Source: Pseudomonadota bacterium (lineage in GTDB: Bacteria > Pseudomonadota > Gammaproteobacteria > Burkholderiales > Burkholderiaceae_E). From it: a stretch of DNA of 64,000 bases. Below are positions 25,062 through 33,750 of the stretch, piece by piece (the stretch's first letter is position 1; each line of letters begins with the position of its first letter). The stretch lies in NCBI GenBank assembly GCA_023389055.1, contig JAEWFA010000015.1:28135-92134 (forward strand), in the 5' to 3' direction. The notes beneath the pieces were generated by a model that did not search any database, was not told where the DNA came from, and saw only the letters and a program-made list of their open reading frames with translations. A program made the translations under genes and the position numbers.

Positions 25062-26207
25062 TCAGCTGACGCCACGGCTGCGCCGCAGGGCGAATTCCCT
25101 GCTGAAGCTGTCGAATCCACCAGCGGCTATCGCCGCGCGCATCGCTCGCATCAATTGCAGGTAGTAGTGCAGGTTGTGGATCGTCGCCAGGCGCGCGCCG
25201 AGGATCTCGCCGACCTTCTGCAGATGGTGCAGGTACGCGCGCGAGAAGCGCTTGCATGCGTAGCACGCGCAGTCCTCGTCGATCGGGCGGTCGTCCGACC
25301 GATAGCGCGAATTGCGCAGCTTCAGGTCGCCCCATTGCGTGAACAGCCATCCGTTGCGCGCGTTGCGGGTGGGCAGCACGCAGTCGAAGAGGTCGATTCC
25401 GGCGGCCACGCCGGCGACCAGGTCCTCGGGCGTGCCCACACCCATCAGGTAACGGGGCGCGCGCTCGGGCAGGCGCGGCGCCGTGTGCCCGAGCACGCGC
25501 AGCATTTCTTCCTTCGGCTCGCCGACCGACAGGCCGCCGATCGCGTATCCGTCGAAGCCGATGTCGACGAGCGCCTCGAGCGACTCGTCGCGCAGCGTCT
25601 CGAACATCCCGCCCTGCACGATGCCGAACAGCGCGTTGCCTGCGCCGCGGCCTGTGTCGCGCAGCGCGTCCCAGCGCTGGCGCGAGCGCCGCGCCCAGCG
25701 CAGGCTTAGCCGCATCGATGCGCCCGCCTGCTCGGCAGAGGTCGGCACCCCGTCGCGCTCGTACGGCGTGCATTCGTCGAAGATCATCGCCACGTCGGAA
25801 TCGAGCGCGTGCTGGATCTGCATCGACGTCTCGGGTGTCAGGAACAGGCGATCGCCGTTCACCGGCGATGCGAAGCGAACGCCTTCCTCGGAGATGTGAC
25901 GCAGTGCCCCGAGGCTCCAGACCTGGAAGCCCCCGGAGTCCGTGAGGATCGGCCGCTCCCAGCCGATGAAGCGGTGCAGGCCGCCGAAGCGGGCGATCGT
26001 CTCGAGTCCGGGACGCAGCCACAGATGGAACGTGTTGCCGAGGATGATCTGCGCGCCGATCTCTTCGAGCTCGCGCGGCGACATCGCCTTGACCGCGCCG
26101 TAGGTGCCCACGGGCATGAACATCGGCGTCTCGACGACGCCGTGCGACAGGTGCAGTCGTGTGCATCGGGCCTGTCCGTCCCGATGCAGCAACTCGAATC
26201 CGGGCAT
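25062..26207 (-). CDS. tgt: Queuine tRNA-ribosyltransferase (tRNA-guanine transglycosylase)
   Basis: A 381-residue enzyme that exchanges G34 for preQ1 in Asn, Asp, His and Tyr tRNAs. It shows LTDSGGFQVWSLG (catalytic Asp), DECTPYERD, FGIVQGGMFETLR and IGGLSVGEPKEEM. The zinc site is C-x-C-x2-C (CACYACKRFSRAYLHHL). The start MPGFELL at 26207 is preferred over an ATG 12 codons upstream that abuts the queA stop. It lies directly after queA, 32 bp away. Confidence 0.96.
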   Translation of the reverse strand: MPGFELLHRDGQARCTRLHLSHGVVETPMFMPVGTYGAVKAMSPRELEEIGAQIILGNTFHLWLRPGLETIARFGGLHRFIGWERPILTDSGGFQVWSLGALRHISEEGVRFASPVNGDRLFLTPETSMQIQHALDSDVAMIFDECTPYERDGVPTSAEQAGASMRLSLRWARRSRQRWDALRDTGRGAGNALFGIVQGGMFETLRDESLEALVDIGFDGYAIGGLSVGEPKEEMLRVLGHTAPRLPERAPRYLMGVGTPEDLVAGVAAGIDLFDCVLPTRNARNGWLFTQWGDLKLRNSRYRSDDRPIDEDCACYACKRFSRAYLHHLQKVGEILGARLATIHNLHYYLQLMRAMRAAIAAGGFDSFSREFALRRSRGVS

Positions 26208-26239
26208 CGCCCGATTATCGCCGCCGCGCAGCGGCGGCT

Positions 26240-27259
26240 TCATTCGTCGCAGCGCTCGAGCAGCGTCGCGTCGCCGTAGCTGAAGAAGCGGTAGCGCCGG
26301 GAGATCGCGTGCGCGTAGGCCGCTCGCACGCGGTCGACGCCGGCGAAGGCGCTCACCAGCATCAGCAGCGTCGAGCGCGGCAGGTGGAAGTTCGTCAGCA
26401 GCCGGTCGACGACGCGGAAGCGGTAGCCGGGTGTCACGAACAGGCTCGTCTCGCCGCTGCCGGGCGAAACGCGGCCCTGCGCGTCGGCCGCGGATTCCAG
26501 CGTGCGCAACGAAGTAGTGCCGACCGCGACGACGCGGGCGGCGCGCGCGCGGGCGTCTTCGATCGCGTGCGCGGCGTCTTCGGGAATCCGGTACCGCTCG
26601 GCATGCATCCGGTGCAGCGACAGGTCGTCGACGCGCACCGGCTGGAAGGTGCCCGCTCCGACGTGCAGCGTGACGTAGGCCGTGCGAATGCCGCGCGCGC
26701 GAAGTGTGTCCAGCACCGTCTCGTCGAAATGCAGTCCCGCGGTGGGCGCGGCTACCGATCCGGGGGCACGCGCGTAGACGGTCTGGTAGCGCTCCTCGTC
26801 CTCGGCCTCGGGCACGCGATCGATATACGGCGGCAGCGGCAGGACGCCCTCGCGTTCGAGGCACGCGTGCACCGGTTCGTCGAACCGCACCCGCCAGAAC
26901 TCGCCTTCGCGCGCGAGCACCGTTGCGCAGCCCCGGCGCCACAGCAGCCGGGTGCCGGGCCGCGGCGGCTTGCTCGCGCGCAGCTGAACGAGCGCCTCGT
27001 GCTCGTCGATCACGCGCTCGACGAGCGCCTCGACGCGCCCACCGGTGTCTTTCGTACCGTGCAGGCGCGCATGGATCACGCGTGTGTCGTTGAAGACGAG
27101 CAGGTCGCCCGGTTCGAGCAGCTTCGGCAGGTCGCGGAAGCGAAGATCGGCGAGTGAATCGCGCGAGACGTGCAGCAGCCGGGAATCAGCGCGCTGCGTG
27201 CCCGGATGCTGGGCGATCAGCTCGCCGGGAAGCTCGAAGTCGAAGTCGCTCAGGCGCAT
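26240..27259 (-). CDS. queA: S-adenosylmethionine:tRNA ribosyltransferase-isomerase QueA
   Basis: A 339-residue enzyme that transfers the ribosyl group of SAM to preQ1-tRNA, making epoxyqueuosine. It begins MRLSDFDFELPGELIAQHP and contains LVFNDTRVIHARL, APTAGLHFDE and NFHLPRSTLLMLVSAFAG, all family hallmarks. The length is standard. Its start lies inside the 3' end of the upstream GH15 gene (74-bp overlap), so its translation may depend on that gene. It forms the queA-tgt pair. Confidence 0.96.
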   Translation of the reverse strand: MRLSDFDFELPGELIAQHPGTQRADSRLLHVSRDSLADLRFRDLPKLLEPGDLLVFNDTRVIHARLHGTKDTGGRVEALVERVIDEHEALVQLRASKPPRPGTRLLWRRGCATVLAREGEFWRVRFDEPVHACLEREGVLPLPPYIDRVPEAEDEERYQTVYARAPGSVAAPTAGLHFDETVLDTLRARGIRTAYVTLHVGAGTFQPVRVDDLSLHRMHAERYRIPEDAAHAIEDARARAARVVAVGTTSLRTLESAADAQGRVSPGSGETSLFVTPGYRFRVVDRLLTNFHLPRSTLLMLVSAFAGVDRVRAAYAHAISRRYRFFSYGDATLLERCDE

Positions 27260-29147
27260 CGGGCGGCATTGTAGGGGCGGCGGCGTCGGGCCTGTTGCCG
27301 GGTTGCGGCCGCGGCGGCTCTTCGCGGCTGGCTCGCTGCCTGGAAGGTCCGGCCGCGCGCATCAGGTTGTGCAGCGTGTTCACGAGTGCCACGTGGGTGA
27401 ACGCCTGCGGGAAGTTGCCGGTGAGCCGCCGAGCACGCGCATCGTATTCCTCGGCGAGCAGCCCGAGATCGTTGCGCACCGAGAGCAGGCGTTCGAACAA
27501 CGCGTTCGCGTCGTCCAGCCGCCCGAGCAGCACGTAGGCGTCGACGAGCCAGAAACTGCATGGCAGAAACGCCCCCTCGTCTCCCGACAGCCCGTCGTCG
27601 ATGCGCTCGGGTCGGTAGCGCAGCACGAAACCGTCGCGCAGCAGCTCACGCTCGATCGCAGCGACCGTGCCGGCGAAGCGCGCGTCCTCCGGCTCGATGA
27701 AGCCGGTCTCGGCGACGAGCAGCAGCGATGCGTCGAGCGCCTGGCCGCCGTAGTGCTGCACGAAGGTATTGCGCGAGCGGTCGAAGCCGTGCGCGAGGAT
27801 CTGCGAGCGGATTTCCTCCCGGAGCGCGCGCCAGCGATCGAGCGGGCCGTCGAGCCCGTAGTCCTCGATGGCGCGCGCTGCGCGATCGAAGGCTACCCAG
27901 CACATCATCTTCGAGTAGGTGAAATGCCGCGGCGGGCCGCGCACTTCCCAGATTCCGCTATCGGGCTCGCGCCACTTGCTCTGCAGCGTGGCGAGCAGCG
28001 CGCGTTGCAGCTTCCAGGATTCGTCGTCCCAGTCCAGGCGCGAGCGTCGGCTCGCGTGCGCAACGTCCATCAGTTCGCCGTAGACGTCGAGCTGCAACTG
28101 CTCGTGCGCTGCGTTGCCCACCCGAACCGGACGGCTGTTCGCGTAGCCGGGAAGCCACGGCAGCTCGAACTCGGTGAGGCGGCGCTCGCCGGCCAGCCCG
28201 TACATGATCTGCATCTGTTCGGGATCTCCGGCGGTCGCCCGCAGCATCCACTGGCGAAAGGCCTGCGCCTCCTCGAAGTAGCCGGAGTTCAGCAGCGCGT
28301 ACAGCGTCATCGTCGCGTCGCGGATCCAGCAGTAGCGGTAGTCCCAGTTGCGTGAACCGCCCGGGTCTTCCGGCAGCGAGGTCGTCGGCGCGGCGACGAG
28401 TCCGCCGGTGGGGCGGTGGGTGAGCGCCTTCAGCGTGATCAGCGAGCGCAGGACCGCCTCCTTCCATCGCTCGGGCGCTTCGCCGGGGAGCGTGCAGTGC
28501 TCGCACCAGCTGCGCCACCACGAAGCCGTGCTTTCGAGCAGCGACGTGCGGTCATCGACGAAGGATGCCGTGCGGTGCGACGGGTGGTACGACAGCGTGA
28601 ACGGAATCGACTCGCCGGGCGCGATCTCGAAGCATGCGTGCGTGCGCATCGCTTCGTTCTTCAGCGGGGCGGGCGTGACGAGTTCGAGTGCATCGGGACC
28701 GGCCACGGCGCGCAAGCCGTAGTCGCGTCGACGCACCCACGGCACCGTGCGCCCGTATCCGAAGCGCAGTACGAGCTCCATCGAAACGGCCGGTCGGCCC
28801 GACTCGCCGCGCACGAGGCGCACGAGTTCGGTTTTCCGGTCGTCGTCTCCGAAGGGCATGAAATCGGTGACCGAGAAGGCGCCCTGCGAAGTCTCGAAGC
28901 GGGTCTCGAGGATGGCCGTTCGAGGCAGGTAGCGGCGCGTGCTCTCGAACCGGTCTTCCCGGGGGCCGATGCGCCAGCGGCCGTGCTCGGGCCCGCCCAG
29001 CAGAGCGGCGAAGCAGGCATCGGAATCGAAACGCGGCAGGCACAGCCAGTCGATCGAGCCGTCGCGCGCCACGAGCGCGGCGGTGAGGAGGTTGCCGATC
29101 AGGCCGTAATCCTCGATCGGCTTGCTGCAGGCGCGGTCGCGAGACAT
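27186..29147 (-). CDS. Glycoside hydrolase family 15 protein (glucoamylase/trehalase-like)
   Basis: A 653-residue protein. The N-terminal part (IEDYGLIGNLLTAALVARDGSIDWLCLPRFDS) is the usual beta-sandwich start of bacterial GH15 proteins. The (alpha/alpha)6 barrel has the hallmark SRNWDYRYCWIRDA and the acid segment WEVRGPPRHFTYSKMMCWVAFDRA. The last about 50 residues are a Pro/Arg/Ala-rich tail that runs 74 bp into queA and may be unstructured. The ATG at 29147 is chosen because upstream codons run into the tRNA-Leu. GH15 members of this type hydrolyse alpha-glucosidic links such as trehalose or maltodextrin. Which one applies here is not shown by the sequence. Confidence 0.88.
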   Translation of the reverse strand: MSRDRACSKPIEDYGLIGNLLTAALVARDGSIDWLCLPRFDSDACFAALLGGPEHGRWRIGPREDRFESTRRYLPRTAILETRFETSQGAFSVTDFMPFGDDDRKTELVRLVRGESGRPAVSMELVLRFGYGRTVPWVRRRDYGLRAVAGPDALELVTPAPLKNEAMRTHACFEIAPGESIPFTLSYHPSHRTASFVDDRTSLLESTASWWRSWCEHCTLPGEAPERWKEAVLRSLITLKALTHRPTGGLVAAPTTSLPEDPGGSRNWDYRYCWIRDATMTLYALLNSGYFEEAQAFRQWMLRATAGDPEQMQIMYGLAGERRLTEFELPWLPGYANSRPVRVGNAAHEQLQLDVYGELMDVAHASRRSRLDWDDESWKLQRALLATLQSKWREPDSGIWEVRGPPRHFTYSKMMCWVAFDRAARAIEDYGLDGPLDRWRALREEIRSQILAHGFDRSRNTFVQHYGGQALDASLLLVAETGFIEPEDARFAGTVAAIERELLRDGFVLRYRPERIDDGLSGDEGAFLPCSFWLVDAYVLLGRLDDANALFERLLSVRNDLGLLAEEYDARARRLTGNFPQAFTHVALVNTLHNLMRAAGPSRQRASREEPPRPQPGNRPDAAAPTMPPDAPERLRLRASRRADRPASGHAAR

Positions 29148-29226
29148 GAAGGCATCGTCGCGCGCGTCGAAGCGCAGGGGCGTGCTTGCCCATGCGCTGC
29201 GCAGGCGCTTGTTGCGCAAGCGGCGC

Positions 29227-29314
29227 TGGTGCCGGCGGTCGGAGTCGAACCGACACGGGTGATTAGCCCGGGGGATTTTGAGTCCCCTGCGTATACCAGT
29301 TTCGCCACGCCGGC
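29227..29314 (-). tRNA. tRNA-Leu (anticodon CAA)
   Basis: An 88-base tRNA including an encoded CCA. The acceptor stem GCCGGCG pairs with CGCCGGC. The anticodon stem GGGGA/TCCCC holds the loop CTCAAAA, giving anticodon CAA (reads UUG). A long class II variable arm follows, then the T-arm with GGTTCGACTCC. The identity is Leu from the class II shape and the anticodon. Confidence 0.96.
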
Positions 29315-29458
29315 CGCGGTGTGCAGGCCGTAAGTCTAAACGCATTCCGCGACACGTCGGGACGACGCCTGGGCGGACCTTCCCGATCCGATCAAAGAGC
29401 ATATGCTGCAGGAACAAGCCGTTCGTCGCGCCGACCCATGGAAGGAACACTGCATCGA

Positions 29459-30826
29459 ATGTCGCCCCGTCCCGGCGTGCTCTCGCTCATCGGCAACACG
29501 CCGTTGCTCGAAGTCACGCGACTGGACACCGGGTGTTGCCGACTGTTCCTGAAGCTCGAATCGCAGAATCCGGGCGGTTCGATCAAGGACCGCATCGGTC
29601 TGTGGATGATCGAGGGTGCCGAGCGTCGCGGGCAGCTGCAGCCGGGCGGCACGATCGTCGAAGCCACCGCGGGCAACACGGGATTGGGGCTTGCGCTCGT
29701 TGCGCGCGCGAAGGGCTATCGCGTCGTGCTCGTCGTGCCCGACAAGATGTCGAGCGAGAAGGTGCTGCACCTGAAAGCGCTCGGCGCCGAGGTGCACACG
29801 ACGCGCTCGGACGTCGTGCGCGGTCATCCCGACTACTACCAGGACGTGGCCGCGCGCCTCGCACGCGAGAGCCCCGGCGCCTTCTTCGTCGACCAGTTCA
29901 ACAATCCCGACAACGCGACGGCGCACCGCTGGTCGACTGCGCCGGAGTTGTGGGCGCAAAGCGGCCATGCGATCGATGCGATCGTCTGCGGGGTGGGATC
30001 GGGTGGCACGCTGGGCGGGCTCTGCGCGTTCTTTCGCGAGGTAGCGCCCGAGGTCGAGTTCGTCCTCGCCGATCCGAAGGGTTCGGTGCTCGCCGACTAC
30101 GTGCGCACCGGGCAGGTCGGTGAAGCGGGCTCGTGGGCGGTGGAAGGCATCGGAGAAGATTTCGTACCGACGATCGCCGATTTCTCGCTCGTGCGCAGCG
30201 CGTATTCGATCCCCGACGAGGAAAGCTTCGGCGCGGTGCGCGACCTGCTGCGCGCGGAGGGCGTGCTCGCCGGCTCGTCCACCGGGACGCTGCTCGCCGC
30301 GGCGTTGCGCTGGTGCCGGGAGCAGACGACCCCGAAACGCGTCGTCTCCTTCGTCTGCGACACCGGCACGCGCTATCTGTCGAAGGTCTACAACGACAAC
30401 TGGATGATCGACCAGGGCCTGCTCGCCCGCGAGCGCTTCGGAGACCTGCGCGACGTGATCGGGCGTCGCTACGACGAGGGCAGCGTGATCCACGCGCAGC
30501 GCAGCGACACGTTGCGCAGCGTATTCCAGCGCATGCGCGCGGCCGACGTCTCGCAGTTGCCGGTGCTCGAGAACGGGCGCATCGTCGGCATCGTCGACGA
30601 ATCGGACGTCTTGCTGCACGCGCTCGACGACCCGGCCCGTTTCGACGCGACAGTGGACACCGCGATGACGCAGGCGCTCGAGACGCTGCGTCCCGACGCG
30701 GGGCTCCCCGCGCTGCGCGCCGTGCTCGATCGCGGCCTGGTTGCGATCATCGCCGACGACGAGCGCTTCCACGGCCTCGTCACCCGCTTCGATCTCCTCA
30801 ATCACCTGCGAAGGACCTTTTCGTGA
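29459..30826 (+). CDS. cbs: Cystathionine beta-synthase
   Basis: A 455-residue PLP enzyme that condenses serine and homocysteine to cystathionine. The PLP lysine is in SQNPGGSIKDRIG near the N-terminus. The phosphate loop GVGSGGTLGG and the segment GSSTGTLLAAAL match the family. Two CBS domains occupy about 335-455 (VIHAQRSDTLRSVFQRMRAADVSQLPVLENG), as in eukaryote-type CBS. The ATG at 29459 has GGAAGGAAC upstream; an ATG at 29438 is the alternative. The next gene starts on its stop codon, forming a transsulfuration pair. Confidence 0.92.
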   Translation: MSPRPGVLSLIGNTPLLEVTRLDTGCCRLFLKLESQNPGGSIKDRIGLWMIEGAERRGQLQPGGTIVEATAGNTGLGLALVARAKGYRVVLVVPDKMSSEKVLHLKALGAEVHTTRSDVVRGHPDYYQDVAARLARESPGAFFVDQFNNPDNATAHRWSTAPELWAQSGHAIDAIVCGVGSGGTLGGLCAFFREVAPEVEFVLADPKGSVLADYVRTGQVGEAGSWAVEGIGEDFVPTIADFSLVRSAYSIPDEESFGAVRDLLRAEGVLAGSSTGTLLAAALRWCREQTTPKRVVSFVCDTGTRYLSKVYNDNWMIDQGLLARERFGDLRDVIGRRYDEGSVIHAQRSDTLRSVFQRMRAADVSQLPVLENGRIVGIVDESDVLLHALDDPARFDATVDTAMTQALETLRPDAGLPALRAVLDRGLVAIIADDERFHGLVTRFDLLNHLRRTFS

Positions 30827-32010
30827 GCGAGTCCGACCATCACGAGCGCCGCGCTTTCGGAACGCGCGTGATCCACGCCGGCCAGGCGCCCGATCCTTCC
30901 ACCGGCGCGGTGATGCCGCCGATCTATGCCACGTCCACCTATGCGCAGGCGAGCCCCGGCGTGCACAAGGGGCTGGACTACGGTCGCTCGCACAACCCGA
31001 CGCGCTTCGCGCTGGAGCGCTGCATTGCCGATCTGGAGAGCGGCGGGCGCGCCTTCGCGTTCGCGTCGGGGTTGGCGGCGATCGCCACCGTGCTCGAGTT
31101 GCTCGACGCGGGGGCGCATGTCGTCGCCGGAGACGACCTGTACGGCGGCACGTATCGGCTGCTCGAGCGTGTGCGGACGAAGAGCGCGGGGCTATCGGTG
31201 AGCTACGTCGACCTCTCGGACCCGGCGGCGCTCGAGGCGGCGATCCGGCCCGAGACGCGGATGGTGCTCGTCGAATCGCCGACCAATCCGCTGTTGCGGC
31301 TGGTCGATCTCCAGGCACTCGCATCGATCGCCCGGCGACATGGCGTCATCAGCGTCGCCGACAACACCTTCGCCACGCCCTGGGTGCAGCGTCCGATCGA
31401 GTTCGGCTTCGACATCGTCGTGCACTCGACGACGAAGTACCTGAACGGGCACTCGGACGTCATCGGCGGCGTTGCGATCGTCAGCGCGGACGATCGCAAC
31501 GCGCAGAACGCCGAGCGTCTGGGCTTCCTGCAGAACGCCGTCGGCGCGATCGCCGGTCCGTTCGACAGCTTCCTCGCACTGCGCGGCGTGAAGACGCTCG
31601 ACGTGCGCATGCAGCGTCACTGCGAGAACGCGCTCGAGCTGGCCGGCTGGCTCGAGCGACGGCCGGGCGTGCGTCGGGTTCGCTACCCGGGGCTCGGGTC
31701 GCATCCGCAGCACGCGCTCGCGCGCCGGCAGATGCGCGCATTCGGCGGGATGGTGTCGGTCGAACTCGATACCGACCTCGCCGGCACCCGCCGTTTCCTC
31801 GAAGCGTGCTCGATCTTCACGCTGGCCGAAAGCCTGGGGGGCGTCGAGAGCCTGATCGAGCATCCGGCGATCATGACGCACGCGACGATTCCGCCCGAGC
31901 AGCGCGCGCGCACCGGGATCGGCGATTCGCTGGTGCGCCTGTCGGTGGGAATCGAAGACATCGACGACCTGAGGGGCGACCTCGAGGCGGCGCTCGTTGC
32001 GAGCCGCTAG
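30823..32010 (+). CDS. Cystathionine gamma-lyase/gamma-synthase family PLP enzyme
   Basis: A 395-residue Cys/Met-metabolism PLP enzyme. It has GTRVIHAGQAPDPSTGAVMP, YGRSHNPTRFALE, AFASGLAAIATVLELL (phosphate-binding loop) and the PLP lysine in STTKYLNGHSD. The C-terminal end LAESLGGVESLIEHPA is typical. The start is GTG at 30823, overlapping the cbs stop (GTGA), with AAGGA upstream. Next to cbs it most likely acts as cystathionine gamma-lyase (cysteine from cystathionine). Gamma-synthase activity cannot be excluded from sequence alone. Confidence 0.9.
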   Translation: MSESDHHERRAFGTRVIHAGQAPDPSTGAVMPPIYATSTYAQASPGVHKGLDYGRSHNPTRFALERCIADLESGGRAFAFASGLAAIATVLELLDAGAHVVAGDDLYGGTYRLLERVRTKSAGLSVSYVDLSDPAALEAAIRPETRMVLVESPTNPLLRLVDLQALASIARRHGVISVADNTFATPWVQRPIEFGFDIVVHSTTKYLNGHSDVIGGVAIVSADDRNAQNAERLGFLQNAVGAIAGPFDSFLALRGVKTLDVRMQRHCENALELAGWLERRPGVRRVRYPGLGSHPQHALARRQMRAFGGMVSVELDTDLAGTRRFLEACSIFTLAESLGGVESLIEHPAIMTHATIPPEQRARTGIGDSLVRLSVGIEDIDDLRGDLEAALVASR

Positions 32011-32126
32011 CGGGATCGGCCGGGCGTGACCCAGACCGGCCCGACGTCCGGCGCCTGCAGGACGGGTAGTCGGTTTCGAGCGTTTCGGCCTGGCTTCCGA
32101 TCGCGGCAGGCGACAGAGCGAGGGCG
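32007..32126 (-). pseudogene. Decayed copy of the small secreted protein gene (copy A)
   Basis: On the minus strand this stretch reads RGIALALSPAAIGSQA then ETLETDYP, and after a one-base frame change VLQAPDVGPVWVTPGRSR-stop. The intact gene at 33345-33662 reads ALFAFAALSVNAQTIETDYP then QAVPAGPVVATVAP, so signal end, TIETDYP-like motif and Pro-Val-rich start all correspond. The DNA over the motif (32063-32086 vs 33573-33596) agrees at 20 of 24 positions. No start codon remains, and the 3' part is cut off at the end of the upstream PLP-enzyme gene. Both copies lie divergent to a LysR sequence. Confidence 0.6.
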
Positions 32127-32156
32127 ATGCCCCGCTGGATGCGGAACAATGCGTCG

Positions 32157-33077
32157 ATGCACGACCTCAACGAACTCGCCCATTTTTCGGCCGTCGTGAA
32201 GCACGCCGGCTTCACTGCGGCTTCCCGCGCGACCGGAATTCCCAAGTCCAGCCTCAGCAAGTCGATCTCGCGTCTGGAGAACCGACTGCAGTTGAAGCTG
32301 CTCGAGCGCTCGACACGGCGTTTCCGGGTCACCGACCTGGGGCGCGAGTTCCACGAACATTGCCTCGCGATGCTCGAGAGCGCCGAAGCGGCCGAGGCGG
32401 TCGTGGAACGCGCGACCCGAGAGCCCGGCGGGAGTGTCCGCATGAACTGCCCGCAGGGCGTCCTGTACGAACTGGTCGGAGGCGTGCTGCCCGGATTTCT
32501 CTTGCGCTATCCGAAGGTGGACCTCGAACTGCAGGTGATCGATCGCAGGGTCGACCTGATCGAGGAGGGTTTCGACGTCGTCGTCAGGGCGCGGCAGCGC
32601 ATCGACGAAGATCGCTCGATGATCGTGCGGCCGCTCGGAAAGACGCGTCTGGTGCTCGTGGCGAGTCCGGATTTCCTCGCGGGGCGTGCCGTTTCACGCC
32701 TGGAGGACGTCGGCACGCAGCCGACGATCGCGCTGCAACCCGATGCGCGCATTGCCGAATGGACGTTCGCCCGCAGCGACGGAAGCGCCGGCTCCGTCGT
32801 GCACCGGCCGAGGCTGGCCAGCGGCAACAGCGGAGTGTTGCTCGACGCGGCCGTGCACGGGGTCGGCATCGCGCTGCTGCCGAATCACTTGTGCCGCAGG
32901 CACCTGCAGCTTGGCACGCTGGTCGAGGTCCTTCCCGAGTGGTCGACGCCGACGGACACGGTTCATCTGGTCTTCACGACACGCAGGGGGCTGCGTCCGT
33001 CGGTGCGGGTACTCGTCGACTGGCTCGTTGCGCAGGTGAGCGTGCTGCTTGCGAATCCAGTCGACGCCTCTCCATGA
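32157..33077 (+). CDS. LysR-family transcriptional regulator (intact copy A)
   Basis: A 306-residue LysR regulator. The N-terminal winged helix-turn-helix is at about 3-60 (DLNELAHFSAVVKHAGFTAASRATGIPKSSLSKSISRLE). The effector domain covers about 90-295, with GGVLPGFLLRYPKVDLELQVIDRRVDLIEEGFDVVVRA. It resembles the AaeR/DmlR-type group (IPKSSLSKSISRLE). The start MHDLNEL at 32157 fits the family. Upstream ATGs at 32127 and 32139 exist, and the relic at 33751 shares RNN before DLNELAHF, so a longer N-terminus is possible. The effector is unknown. Confidence 0.9.
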   Translation: MHDLNELAHFSAVVKHAGFTAASRATGIPKSSLSKSISRLENRLQLKLLERSTRRFRVTDLGREFHEHCLAMLESAEAAEAVVERATREPGGSVRMNCPQGVLYELVGGVLPGFLLRYPKVDLELQVIDRRVDLIEEGFDVVVRARQRIDEDRSMIVRPLGKTRLVLVASPDFLAGRAVSRLEDVGTQPTIALQPDARIAEWTFARSDGSAGSVVHRPRLASGNSGVLLDAAVHGVGIALLPNHLCRRHLQLGTLVEVLPEWSTPTDTVHLVFTTRRGLRPSVRVLVDWLVAQVSVLLANPVDASP

Positions 33078-33082
33078 TCCAG

Positions 33083-33111
33083 CGCGCAGGGCTTTCGCAA
33101 GCCTCTGCGCG
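33083..33111 (+). other. Stem-loop after the LysR gene
   Basis: CGCGCAG-GGCTT, loop TCGC, then AAGCC-T-CTGCGCG forms a 12-bp stem with one bulged T, starting 5 bp after the LysR stop. No T-run follows. It probably marks the mRNA 3' end. The rest of 33112-33303 shows no gene that I can support. Confidence 0.4.
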
Positions 33112-33303
33112 TCCGGAAACCGGCCGTACCGTGGCAATCAACACCGACGATCGGGCGCGTTCCATCGCGAACCACGAGCGCGCCCAATGGGGGAACCGGG
33201 GCAAGCTCGTCGGTTCGGATCAGGTGAACGCTGCGCGCTAGCTAGCGCTCGCCGGGGCGACCCCCCGGAACGGCGAGGGTCAGCCGTTACGCCGGCGAGG
33301 CCG

Positions 33304-33334
33304 AAAAAAAGGGCGCCCGCATCAGCGGGCGCCC
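33304..33334 (-). terminator. Intrinsic terminator of the small secreted protein gene
   Basis: On the minus strand GGGCGCCCGC, loop TGAT, GCGGGCGCCC form a perfect 10-bp stem followed by seven T. It begins 10 bp after the stop of the gene ending at 33345. Confidence 0.9.
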
Positions 33335-33344
33335 CTGGCAAGCG

Positions 33345-33662
33345 TCACGAACGGCGATCCGGTGCATTCCACTGCACGTGAACCGCGGCCTGCGACTGCA
33401 CTTGAGCGCGGGTCAGCGTGCTCGCGTTCGCGGCTGCGTACCCGGGATCGACGCGCGGGCCCTCGGCGTTCGACTGGATCAGTTGCGGCGTGTTGCGGTC
33501 GTAGGCCACATGGCTGCTCACCGTCTGGACCGGTGCGACCGTCGCTACGACCGGACCCGCCGGTACGGCTTGCGGATAGTCGGTTTCGATCGTCTGGGCG
33601 TTGACGGACAGAGCGGCGAAGGCGAACAGAGCGGGCGTGGCAAGTTTGATGATCGTTCTCAT
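33345..33662 (-). CDS. Small secreted protein of unknown function (intact copy B)
   Basis: A 105-residue protein with a clear signal peptide (MRTIIKLATPALFAFAALSVNA, cut before QTIETDYP), predicted to be periplasmic. The mature part is Val/Ala/Pro-rich, and its end NASTLTRAQVQSQAAVHVQW is loosely like the LTRAQV motif of Burkholderiales DUF4148 proteins, a weak match. The ATG at 33662 has a strong AGGAGA ribosome site, and an intrinsic terminator follows the stop, so it is a complete single-gene transcript. It is divergent from a LysR relic with a LysR-type operator between them. A broken paralogue lies at 32007-32126. Confidence 0.75.
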   Translation of the reverse strand: MRTIIKLATPALFAFAALSVNAQTIETDYPQAVPAGPVVATVAPVQTVSSHVAYDRNTPQLIQSNAEGPRVDPGYAAANASTLTRAQVQSQAAVHVQWNAPDRRS

Positions 33663-33750
33663 GATTTCTCCTGGAGAGGGCGGTAAGCGTTGCGATGAAT
33701 GAATGGTAGGAGGAAACGAAGAGTCGATAAACCGGGTCTGATTGGACAGA

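Noticed and set aside
33235..33248. 14-bp perfect palindrome GCGCTAGCTAGCGC
   Set aside because: Seen once, with no adjacent gene start, partner site or T-run; may be chance.
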